A DNA stretch of 64,000 nt, taken from assembly GCA_947462335.1 (NCBI GenBank), contig OX381720.1, positions 64,253,946 through 64,317,945 of the forward strand, written 5' to 3'. The position numbers and the translations under genes are program-made. Below the pieces are notes generated by a model. That model saw nothing but the letters and a program-made list of their open reading frames with translations, was not told where the DNA came from and ran no database searches. The DNA comes from Harmothoe impar. Its lineage: Eukaryota > Annelida > Polychaeta > Phyllodocida > Polynoidae. Below, piece by piece: positions 1-9,160 of the stretch. Position 1 is the first letter of the stretch; the number at the start of each line of letters is the position of its first letter.

Positions 1-438
1 TAACATCAATCATGGGGCCAATCTTCCACAGGGTTATTGAAGACATGAGGCCGATTGTCCTCCGGGCCAATAGTGATAGGGCCTATAGTCCACTGGGTTC
101 CTCATCCGTGTGCTGGTCTACTCAAGGTACCAACAGACCAACTAGTCAACTCATGGGTGCTCTACCCCAAAGGGTGATATTTGGTTTCAGCTAAGGCACG
201 CACTGGTTGTCCTAGAGGTGCGTCACTCTCCAGTCGTGCTGTAATCCATGTCCTGAGGCAGGTGTGTTGGTGACGGTACCTGTGTTTGGAGAGTTGGGTT
301 CTAGTGGTATCAGGTTTCAGGAAGTATACCCACCTACCTAGCCGGTATGTGCTGTGCAGGAACTCTGCTGAAAGCTGCATCATTGTTCCTAAATATGGTT
401 AAACTATGGGTGAGAAGGGGAGCAGGATAGAGGAGAAA
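1..438. other. No recognisable feature
   Basis: Mixed-composition sequence with only short open frames. I recognise no gene, repeat or RNA here. It ends at the 73-bp hairpin starting at 439. Confidence 0.6.
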
Positions 439-511
439 CAAGAATTGCGGTTGTTGCCGCGTAAAAAAATGCCTCAGGCATTTTTATACGCGGCAACAAC
501 CGCAATTCTTG
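439..511. repeat. 73-bp hairpin, copy 1
   Basis: A near-perfect inverted repeat with arms of about 34 bases. The outer arm starts CAAGAATTGCGG and its complement closes the repeat. The centre is ATGCCTCAGGCAT, itself a palindrome. An identical copy lies at 2138-2210. Both copies are followed by the same leader (CATAATGTCTACATGGTTGG) and then by a satellite array, so the hairpin looks like a structural end of a repeated composite unit, perhaps a mobile element of the Helentron/pearl type in which a hairpin is combined with internal tandem repeats. That last assignment is inference only. Confidence 0.85.
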
Positions 512-2010
512 CATTCGAAGAAACATAATGTCTACATGGTTGGTATGTTTAAAGGGAACCCATTCAAGACACCAAAAAAGCAGGGCTGGGAAGGGGTTAT
601 CAGGGGGAAGGATGATATTACTTCAAATATATGGCAATTCCTATGAATTCCTTGGGTCCATGTTAGGGGGTAAGGAAATGTGTGTTGCTAGGCAGATAAA
701 CAATTACAATAGGAGTTGCTAGGCAACAGCTGCATTAGCAACAAACTAATAGAACCATTGAATTCCTTGGGTCCATATCAGGGGGGTAGGTTTGATTATA
801 ATTAACCTAACGACCATAGAAATGTGTGTTGCTAGGCAATCAGAATAGCCGTTGCTAGGCAACCAGCTGTATTAGCAACAAACCGAAAGAACCATTGAAT
901 TCCTTGGGTCCATATTAGGGGGTAGGTATGATTATAATCAACCTTACAACCATAAAAATGTGTGTTGCTAGGCAGATAAACAATTAGAATAGCCGTTGCT
1001 AGGCAACCAGCTGTATTAGCAACAAATGGATAGAACCATTGAATTCCTTGGGTCCATATTAGGGGGGGTAGGTATGTTTATAATCAACCTTAGGACCATG
1101 GAAATGTGTTGCTAGGCAGATAAACAATTAGAATAGCTGTTGCTAGGCAACCAGCTGTATCAGCAATAAACAGATATAACCATTGAATTCCTTGGGTCCA
1201 TATTAGGGGGGGTAGGTATGATTATAATCAACCTCAGGACCATGGAAATCTGTGTTGCTAGGCAGATAAACAATTAGAATAGCCGTTGCTAGGCAACCAG
1301 TAGTAAAAGCAACAAACCAATAGAATCATTGAATTTCTTGGGTCCATATAAGGGGGGTAGGTATGTTTATAATCCACCTTAGGACCATGGAAATGTGTGT
1401 TGCTAGGCAGATAAACAATTAGAATAGCTGTTGCTAGGCAACCAGCTGTATAAGCAACAAACCGAAAGAACCATTGAATTCCTTGGGTCGATATTAGGGG
1501 GGGGAGGTATGAATATAATCAACCTTAGGACCATGGAAATGTGTGTTGCTAGACAGATAAACAATTAGAATAGCCGTTGCTAGGCAACCAGCTGTATTGG
1601 CAACAAACCGATAGAACCATTGAATTCCTTGCATCCATATTAGGGGGGGTAGGTATGATTATAATCAACCTTAGGACAATGGAAATGTGTGTTGCTAGGC
1701 AGATAAACAATTAGAATAGGCATTGCTAGGCAACCAGCTGTATTAGCAACAAACCGAAAGAACCATTGAATTCCTTGCGTCCATGTTAGGGGGGGGGGTA
1801 GTTATGATTATAATCAACTTCAGGACCATGGAAATGTGTGTTGCTAGGCAGATAAACAATTAGAATAGCCGTCGCTAGGCAACCAGCTGTATATGCAACA
1901 AACCGAAAGAACCATTGAATTCCTTGCGTCCATGTTAGGGGGGGGGGGGGTAGGTATGATTATGATCAACTTCAGGACCATGGAAATGTGTGGTTGTGTT
2001 GTGAGGTAGT
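512..2010. repeat. ~140-bp satellite array 1 with RFX-like palindromes
   Basis: After a leader, about nine to ten units of roughly 136-147 bp follow. Each has GAATTCCTTGGGTCC, a G-run of variable length (5-12), TATGATTATAATCAACC, GTTGCTAGGCAG and then the 13-bp palindrome GTTGCTAGGCAAC (for example at 715, 851, 995, 1139, 1285, 1430 and 1576; variants near 1723 and 1870). The palindrome matches the EF-C/RFX1 inverted-repeat consensus known from polyomavirus and hepatitis B enhancers (established knowledge). Whether it binds RFX here is not known. The units differ by point changes and G-run length, which indicates tandem amplification with drift. There is no coding potential beyond chance frames. 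Confidence 0.9.
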
Positions 2011-2137
2011 TCAATGTGAGCACAATATCTGATGCTTGAGGGAAAAGATGTCAGGAAATACCTTATTCTTCATCCAAAGACAAGGACTCCCCCAGTCCCC
2101 CCGGGGGATGCTTCCTGATAGTGATACTACACTGTAA

Positions 2138-2210
2138 CAAGAATTGCGGTTGTTGCCGCGTAAAAAAATGCCTCAGGCATTTTTATACGCGGCAACAACC
2201 GCAATTCTTG
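2138..2210. repeat. 73-bp hairpin, copy 2
   Basis: Identical in sequence to the hairpin at 439-511, including the slight asymmetry of the A-run and T-run beside the central palindrome. About 125 bp of unrelated sequence (2011-2137) separates it from the end of array 1. Exact identity while the neighbouring satellite units have diverged suggests recent duplication or gene conversion of the hairpin. Confidence 0.85.
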
Positions 2211-3030
2211 CATTTGAAGGAACATAATGTCTACATGGTTGGTTTATTTGTAGGGGACCCATTCAAGACACCATATAAATAGGGCGGGAGGATGATATAA
2301 CTGACAGATGTGACACAACAGGGGAAAACGTGGCATTACAGGTATTAAGTGTAATATGTGGCCACCAGTGCAGCAGCATTAATAGAACCATTGAATTCCT
2401 TTGGTCCATGTTAGGGGGGGTAGGTACAATTATAATCAACATCAGGAGCATGGAAATGGGTGTTGCTAGGCAGATAAACCATTAGAATAGCTGTTGCTAG
2501 GCAACCAGTTGTCTTAGCAACAAAATAATAGAACCATTGAATTCCTTTGATCCATGTTAGGGGGGGTAGGTACAATTATAATCAACATCAGGAGCATGGA
2601 AATGGGTGTTGCTAGGCAGATAAACCATTAGAATAGCTGTTGCTAGGCAACCAGCTGTCTTAGCAATAAACCAATAGAACCATTAAATTCCTTGGGTCCA
2701 TGTTAGGGGGGGTAGGTATGATTATAATCAACCTCAGGAGCATGGGAATGGGTGTTGCTAGGCAGATAAACAATTAGAATAGCTGTTGCTAGGCAACCAG
2801 TTGTCTTAGCAACAAACTAATAGAACCATTGAATTCCTTGGGTCTTTGTTAGGGGGGGTAGGTATGATTATAATCAACCTCAGGAGCATGGAAATTGGTG
2901 TTGCTAGGCAGATAAACAATGAGAATAGCTGTTGCTAGGCAACCAGCTGTCTTAGCAACAAACCAATAGAACCATTGAATTCCTTGGGTCCATGTTAGGG
3001 GGTACAGGTATGCTTATGATCAACCTCATG
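2211..3030. repeat. Satellite array 2 with RFX-like palindromes
   Basis: A second leader (CATAATGTCTACATGGTTGG, then a CCCATTCAAGACACC segment) precedes about four and a half more units of the same ~146-bp satellite. GTTGCTAGGCAAC lies near 2493, 2638, 2785 and 2930. Units in this block share variants (GGAGCATGG, GTCTTAGCAA) that array 1 lacks, so the two arrays homogenised separately after the composite unit was duplicated. Confidence 0.88.
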
Positions 3031-3235
3031 ATAGAAGGTTGATTAATATTAATTTTATTGTTATATGCATAAATTTGTGTTGTGACACCTTAAAACAAAA
3101 TGGCGGCACCCCTTAAAACAAAATGGCGGCACCCGTACTGACTTCCTGTCAAATGAAAACAATATAATGCCTCAACCTGGTTGTTCGCAAGCTCACCACC
3201 AGGGCCCCTCCGGGGCCTTTCGGCCTTAAAAAACT
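3031..3235. repeat. Tail of composite repeat with a short tandem duplication
   Basis: Contains two tandem copies of a ~25-bp unit CCTTAAAACAAAATGGCGGC (about 3088-3134) and then a short GC-rich hairpin-capable stretch (GGGCCCCTCCGGGGCC, 3203-3218). A terminal GC hairpin would fit the 3' end of a rolling-circle element, but no diagnostic ends were found. Confidence 0.5.
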
Positions 3236-3482
3236 GTGTTTAACTTTAAACACCAAAAAAGCTAAACATGTTTAATCCGTACACACTGAAGAAATCTAAA
3301 CAGATATTTTGCATTTTAAACACATCATTTCTAGATGCCTAAACACTGAAGACATGCATGTGTTTAAACATTTAGAAAGTAAACACTTATGCAGATGGGT
3401 GTTTACTATTTAAACATATGTTTTCTTTGTGTTAAGGCTTTGAACATACGTCTACCACCTGTTCAGCATTTAAACAATGAGG
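3229..3482. repeat. GTTTAAA-rich element, block 1
   Basis: A dense cluster of TTTAAACA/TGTTTAAA words in both orientations, beginning AAAACTGTGTTTAACTTTAAACACC. A similar block is at 4271-4470 on the other side of the 7-bp microsatellite. The two may be the ends of one AT-rich foldback element interrupted or expanded by the microsatellite. Confidence 0.55.
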
Positions 3483-3776
3483 TATTTAGATACCAAATCG
3501 TGCATGAACCCTTTTTTCTCTAGTATAGTAATAATACTGCCATCAGTATTCCAATTAGCTTAGCAGTTTTTTATAACCTATTGGAATGAAAATGTAATTC
3601 TAATACTTATGATTCAAACATAAGTTTGGCTTTTTCCAAAGAACATGTATTTCTCAATAGTTTAGCAAATCTGCAGAAATGATATAAGTACTCCAATTAC
3701 AAACATAATTATAACCAGAAAAGTGATAATTAATGGAGTGTAATCCCCTGCCTACAAGAAAATGTGGCTGATGTAA
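3483..3776. other. No recognisable feature
   Basis: AT-rich sequence between the GTTTAAA-rich block and the 7-bp microsatellite. Nothing recognised. Confidence 0.55.
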
Positions 3777-4145
3777 GGTGTAAGGTGTAAGGTGTAAGGT
3801 GTAGGGTGTAAGGTGTAAGGTGTAAGGTGTAAGGTGTAAGGTGTAAGGTGTAAGGTGTAAGGTGTAAGGTGTAAGGTGTAAGGTGTAGGGTGTAAGGTGT
3901 AGGGTGTAAGGTGTAAGGTGTAAGGTGTAGGGTGTAAGGTGTAAGGTGTAAGGTGTAAGGTGTAAGGTGTAAGGTGTAAGGTGTAAGGTGTAAGGTGTAG
4001 GGTGTAAGGTGTAAGGTGTAGGGTGTAAGGTGTAAGGTGTAAGGTGTAAGGTGTAGGGTGTAAGGTGTAGGGTGTAAGGTGTAAGGTGTAGGGTGTAAGG
4101 TGTAGGGTGTAGGGTATAAGGTGTAAGGTGTAGGGTGTAAGGTGG
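3777..4145. repeat. 7-bp microsatellite (AGGTGTA)n
   Basis: About 52 copies of a 7-bp unit, with AGGGTGT variants scattered through it. The long open frames across it on the minus strand (YTLHLTP periodic peptide) exist because 7 is not a multiple of 3 and the unit lacks stops in all three frames. They are not genes. The unit is not a canonical telomere repeat. Confidence 0.95.
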
Positions 4146-4270
4146 CTCACCTGTATCAGGTGTATGGTGTACGGTGTCCTGTATAGCAAATATGGGACAG
4201 CTCACCCAGGTGCGAGGACAAAAGTTAACAGCGCAATCTTAATCTTACATCTTAAAGGGGCATTTGCCAC

Positions 4271-4470
4271 GCCCCTATACTACACTGTAAAAACAGTGTT
4301 TAGATGATAAATGCACATGTTCAGCGGCTAAACACTTTTCTAAACACTATCTTGTCCCACATTTTGAGACACCTTTTTCCATCTAAACACATTTCATTTC
4401 TAAACATGTTTAGATAGAACGTGTTTAGTGTGCCAAAAGGACCTAGTATAGTACAGGTATGTTTAGTGTA
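4271..4470. repeat. GTTTAAA/TCTAAACA-rich element, block 2
   Basis: Begins CTACACTGTAAAAACAGTGTTTAG and contains many TCTAAACA/TGTTTAGA words in both orientations. It resembles the block at 3229-3482 and probably belongs to the same foldback family. Confidence 0.5.
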
Positions 4471-4779
4471 TGGCTGGTGGAAGGTGAAAAAGACTAAAAA
4501 TCACCAACATAGTCCATTTTTCTGGGGTCTGACTCATATATGTATATTATAAGATTTTCTTCTCACAAACTCACAAACAACTCTCACTTTGACCTAAAAA
4601 GCCACTCAACCTCAAGCAATGAAACATGAGAGAGCTTTTAACAAAGTTTACATTTTAGTAGTTCTGATATATATATATAGTTTATTGATTCGCAAAGGTT
4701 GCGAAAATGCATTATTCCTCCCAAAATATGATGTTTGTGTCAGGCGCAATATACATAAAGAATATTAGTTACCTGAAAT
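4471..4779. other. No recognisable feature
   Basis: AT-rich sequence with a short (TA)n run near 4668. Nothing recognised. Confidence 0.5.
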
Positions 4780-5782
4780 GTAAAGGAGTCGCCACGACTC
4801 TGACAGCCAGAGTCACAGTTTGTCTCCCACACGACACCTATAGAGGAGAGTCGAACAAGTTTGACTCTCTGTTCCTGAAGAGTCAACAGCAGTTGACCCA
4901 TCAAAAGAGGGGGAGTCAAAATCTAATACCTGAGTGCATGCAGGTCAGGTGGATTGTGTATTTATGGCAGGGAAGAGTGGGGGCAACAGGTGTATATAAT
5001 TAGTGGGCAGGCCAGGTGAGGCCTGTGAGAGAAGTGAGTTGGTGAGGTTATTGCCCAAGATAGGTCAATAACAAGACATGTTGTAATGTCCACCACTTCC
5101 CCCTGTGTGAAAGGGCTAAGTTATATCTGCCTCACACAACATTCTACAGACCATTGGCCATATACATATTAGATGCCAATATCAGATCTATATGAAGTAG
5201 TAAGCAGTGCCACACATTATATCTCACACAGTTAGTGTCCAGGCTTATGTTTATTTCCCATACCCACAAATATGGTGATTAAGCTCTATACTGTTGATGT
5301 TCTTGGAATGTATTGTATATTTTGTCATCACATTTGATTCAGGTAAATTAACTGGAAAGCTTATCCATGGACATCCCTTGACCACACTATTTAGACATAG
5401 TGGACCTATCTGTAAGGAATCAAAACTGTGTGGCATGTATCAATTATCTAAAGTATAGATAGTGGCTCTGCCTTGTGGTTGCTACTGGTACCAAATTAAT
5501 GTTGGTTGCCCCACCAGGTGGTTTCATATGCAACTACTATCAGAGTCAACACATTTTTTATTTGACTCTTCATGAAGGGTCAAACTACAAATGACTCTGC
5601 TGTGGGCAGAGTCAACTGCACTTGACTCTTCACTGATAGAGTCAAGAGGGAGAGTCAATTTGTACAAGGAGCGAGGGGTATGACTGGAGTAGCTGTGACC
5701 CCTCCACCAGGGTCATCATGACTCTGCTGCCAGAGTCGACTAGAGTTGACTATGGTAAACGAGTCATGGCGACGCCTTTACT
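4780..5782. mobile_element. ~1-kb foldback/TIR element rich in GAGTC
   Basis: The left end GTAAAGGAGTCGCCACGACTC is matched, inverted, by the right end GAGTCATGGCGACGCCTTTAC. Both sub-terminal regions (about 4785-4920 and 5540-5775) are crowded with GAGTCAA and TTGACTC words in both orientations, which would let the DNA fold back on itself. No transposase frame is inside, so it is probably non-autonomous. Class unknown. Confidence 0.75.
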
Positions 5783-5868
5783 TCTCTCTGTGTATGTAGG
5801 TGCACCTTGACACTGCCGACATGGAGACTGCTGCCAACTACCCCATCAGCACACAAGGTCCAGCTATA

Positions 5869-5995
5869 GCTGTACACTCACAGTTATAGATGTAAGTGCT
5901 GCTTCTATGGGGGAGTTACTGACTGTTGTATAGCCGTACACTTACAGTTACAGATGTAAGTGCTGCTTCTATGGGGGAGTACTGACTGTTGTAAA
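5869..5995. repeat. ~65-bp direct duplication
   Basis: Two adjacent copies of a segment running from TAGCTGTACACTCACAGTTA/TAGCCGTACACTTACAGTTA to GCTTCTATGGGGGAGT, differing at a few positions. Confidence 0.8.
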
Positions 5996-6033
5996 CTCTG
6001 TATGTACAGACCTCTACATGATGTAGGGACCAG

Positions 6034-6180
6034 GTGTGAACCCTGCAGGGGGTGCTGTAACCGGCTGTCATCGTGCATCGTGCCCTGGATGTCTGAGGGA
6101 CTTGTCAATGCAATCCAGTAAGGTAGGGAGTGGAGAGGTCTGTCATTCGAATCCCGGCCGATCCAATGACTCAATTTCCA
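6034..6180. repeat. SINE copy 1, internally deleted
   Basis: Shares with 6421-6625 the segment GTGCTGTAACCGGCTGTCAT through TGTCAATGCAATCCAGTA, then jumps to a B-box-like TCATTCGAATCCCGGCC followed by GATCCAATGACT. Compared with copy 2 the A-box half of the tRNA-like part is missing. The shared flanking segment suggests both belong to one SINE family. Confidence 0.6.
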
Positions 6181-6420
6181 CCGGGATTCAGTATTCGGTA
6201 ACTGTGTTTGCTGGATTGCATGACAGAGGAATACATTTCAACTGGCCCTGCAAAATGTTGAGCACCGCTCTACCCTCACAAGGTGGGGAGGTGGTCGCAG
6301 GATGGGTAGTCTGGCCGCCCTGCAACATGTCTGGCACTGCTTTGGGTGGTGTTCAAAATGGGGATATTGTGTTGAAGCTGGTTGGGAGGAGTGTAGGGCC
6401 ATGATGTCACTGTGTGTGTC
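6181..6420. other. Spacer between the two SINE copies
   Basis: Short chance open frames only. Nothing recognised. Confidence 0.5.
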
Positions 6421-6625
6421 ACGAACCCCGCAGGGGGTGCCATAACCGGCTGTCATCATGCATCATGCCCTATATGTCCAAGGGACTTGTCAATGCAATC
6501 CAGTAATGTAGGGAGCAGAAAGTAGTCAGACACGGGTTGGTAGTGTAATGGTGAGCACACTTGTCACTGCTGTGAGAGGTCTGGGGTTCGAACAGCGCCC
6601 AATCCAATTGCTAAGTTTTCCGTGA
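6421..6625 (+). repeat. tRNA-derived SINE copy 2
   Basis: Positions 6534-6607 resemble a tRNA gene: A-box-like TGGTAGTGTAATGG near 6538 and B-box GGGTTCGAAC near 6584, the spacing expected of an internal pol III promoter. It is not a clean tRNA because the acceptor stem does not pair well, so a SINE head or tRNA pseudogene is more likely. The upstream body (6421-6530) is shared with copy 1 at 6034. Confidence 0.6.
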
Positions 6626-6880
6626 CCTCTACAATGACATAATCAAAGGCAGCATTCGCTCAGTCCTACACGCACACAAAACAACCGTTTTGTCCATAAA
6701 AGGCAGCTTAACCGATCATGTAACTATGAAATTAAAGTTCAGGACTAAACTTAACTGAAAATCAATTAATCAGTTACAGTATGTAACACGTTTCTTGTTA
6801 GCTGGGGAGTGCAGTGAGCACATCACCATTTATGGTACAAACTCCTGAGTTATGCAGTTTCTGCTATTTCAGGCACCTTT
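6626..6880. other. No recognisable feature
   Basis: Nothing recognised between the SINE and the degenerate minisatellite. Confidence 0.5.
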
Positions 6881-7570
6881 CAGTGTTCCCGCTATTGGCG
6901 CCCCATAGTTTCCCATCAGCTCTTTGAGATCAATAAGAGGAGCCTTGAGCAGTTCCCCGCCTGCCCTGAGCAGCTCCCCCCTGCCCTGAGCAGCTCCCCG
7001 CCTGCTGAGCGGCTCCTGCAGCAGGCTGAGCAGCTCACCGAGCGGCCCGTGCCTGGATACCTTACCTGCCTCAGGGAGGGGTACCCTTACAGCAGCAGAC
7101 AAACTCTATAACAGTGCATCATAGCAGTGTATAAGTTGTACTGCCCTGAGCGGCTCCTGCAGATGCGTGAGCAGCTCCCGGAGCAGCTCATGCATGGAAA
7201 CCTGGTTACCTGCCGTTACGGAGCCGTAACGGGGTGAAGGTACAACACAGACAACACATACATGATGAGATACTCTTATTATGCACACAAGACTCCAGGT
7301 CTCTAAGTAGTGTATAAGCTGTACTGCTCTGAGCAGCTCGTCACATCTGTGTGAGCAGCTCTCTCTGAGCAGCCCGTGCCTGGACACCTGCCTCAGGGTG
7401 TAAAGCCGCATACAGCTGTACACCTCTAGCAGGGGACACACTCTAACTCTACACACAGGAGACTCTATGCCTCAGTGCACTCAGTGCGTCTTAGTATTGT
7501 ATAATCTGTGCTGCCGTGAGCAACTTGCTATGTCAGTGTGAGCAGTCCTGTGGGCAGATTGGTGCCTGGA
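6881..7570. repeat. Degenerate minisatellite with GAGCAGCTC words
   Basis: Repeated CCTGAGCAGCTCC(CC) words, clearest at 6965-7035, then more widely spaced within three ~200-bp diverged blocks (each with TGTATAA, GCTGTACTGC, GAGCAGCTC and GTGCCTGGA(T/C)A). It resembles the CTGAGCTGCTGCCCTCA array at 27.6-28.9 kb and may share its origin. Confidence 0.65.
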
Positions 7571-8402
7571 CACTTGGTTATATATAGGCCTCTACCGGGA
7601 GTGGACTTGTTCCTGGCATCACTCTGTTTACACTGACACCAGCAATCCTTTGAGATCTATGTTGTGTGAGTGTGTGGTAACTGCCTAAATCTCACCAGGC
7701 TCTGTGTCAGTGCATCTCAGCAGTTCTAATGGTACACCTCTCCATCTGGGGGCATCAGCTACAGGAGACCAGCACAGGTAGCAGTGTAGACAGGTTACGT
7801 GGTGGCTACTGAGCACCATGAGTCCGTTACCTGCTGAGCAGCTGAGGAGGGGAGGTTCCCCTACATGACACGTCGTGGGATACACGTCCAGGAGGAGCAG
7901 CTCACGTTGCATGCAGTAGCAGATGTGGCTTTAAATTGACACATGACTGGCCTCTAGGATAAGTGCTGCAGGTGAGTTGGTACCTTTTTGTCTTGGAACC
8001 CCAGTCTCATCTGTCTTGGAATTGAAAACATTTGTTATCTTGTCTTTTCAAACATTTGATTTTCATTTCACAACCAGTGTGACCAGGCTTTTATTTTCAC
8101 CTTCAACGGCACCCGGTCAGAGACGGCACCCGATGAGGGACAAAAATGTTGGCCCCAGTTCATGAGACACAGCCATAAACCATACTACCCCTCCATTTTA
8201 TGATTACGCAGAATGCTTTGTCAATAGATATTCCAGCCGTGAAGGCCAATTTATTATTTATACAATTCTAATCAGTGCTACAGTTAGAGCTCACTGTTGG
8301 GTGTTGGTTTAGTTGTTACTCGGCACTTGTGGCCCTGGTCTCTGGTACCGTGTGGCTGGCCAGGTTAGATGTGTGCACTGAGGACTTTATCGGGTGAGCC
8401 TG
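7571..8402. other. No recognisable feature
   Basis: No gene or clear repeat seen. A (CTG/CAG)-like GAGCAGCTGAGGAG word near 7835 echoes the neighbouring minisatellite. Confidence 0.5.
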
Positions 8403-9155
8403 AAGTGTACACTGTAAAAAATATTCTGTTGAATATACAAAGAATCAATGTAAAATTTTACAGTGGATCATCGTAAACGTGATTATGGTGAGGCAGTGTA
8501 AAGTCAATAAATTCTACTTTGAATATCTGTAATCCAGTACAGTGAAACACAATATATTTTAGGGTGAAGCTATGTGTAATTGATGCTCTGTTTTATCACA
8601 CCAGGTGGCAATTTGGTTTATATGAAGATTTTCATGGACGCTATGAGCACCATTTTTGTGGCAATAGAAACATATGTATGCACAGCTGTAAGGTTTGCTC
8701 TGTAGCCATCCCAGAGTGACTTCTACTGATGGACTGGCATGGGAAAGTGTCATGAAGCATTCTATAAGGCCCTTATGGACTAATTCCTAATGATTAGTCC
8801 TGAAGTCTTGACACTAAGGTGATATTGCTGATTTGACATGGTACCAAATTGGAATACAACCATATTGAACATGGAGTTAGGTATATGGGGATAAATGAAC
8901 TGAAAAATACTGAGATAAATTAATTGAATTACACAAAATACCATTATAATTATTGTTTAGGCAATATATTAAAATGACAGTGATGTTCCGTATTCTCAAT
9001 GACTGTGATTCAATGGCACCACTGGGTGCTTGACTTTCACAGTTAAAACGGTGAACTTGAAACAAGAGTGACCGTTATTTTTACTGTGAAAGTCGGCACC
9101 CAGTGGTGCCAGTGAATCTCTGTTATTTTAACGATTTTTTGTACAGTGTACCTTA
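8403..9155. mobile_element. ~0.75-kb TIR element with internal hairpin
   Basis: The left end AAGTGTACACTGTAAAAAAT is matched inverted by ATTTTTTGTACAGTGTACCTT at the right end. Near the right end (about 9005-9115) a second inverted repeat pairs TTCAATGGCACCACTGGGTG with CACCCAGTGGTGCCAGTGAA. No transposase frame. A non-autonomous DNA element of unknown superfamily. Confidence 0.7.
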
Positions 9156-9160
9156 AATTC

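Noticed and set aside
439..3235. A Helitron with defined ends
   Set aside because: Hairpin and internal tandem repeats are suggestive, but I could not identify TC and CTRR termini or a Rep/helicase gene.
3777..4145. Interstitial telomere repeat
   Set aside because: The unit AGGTGTA is not TTAGGG or a known metazoan telomere variant.
3654..4205. 183- and 145-codon open frames with YTLHLTP repeats
   Set aside because: By-product of the 7-bp microsatellite.
6534..6607. Functional tRNA gene
   Set aside because: A- and B-box words are present but the acceptor stem does not pair well and the body is shared with a second, deleted copy.
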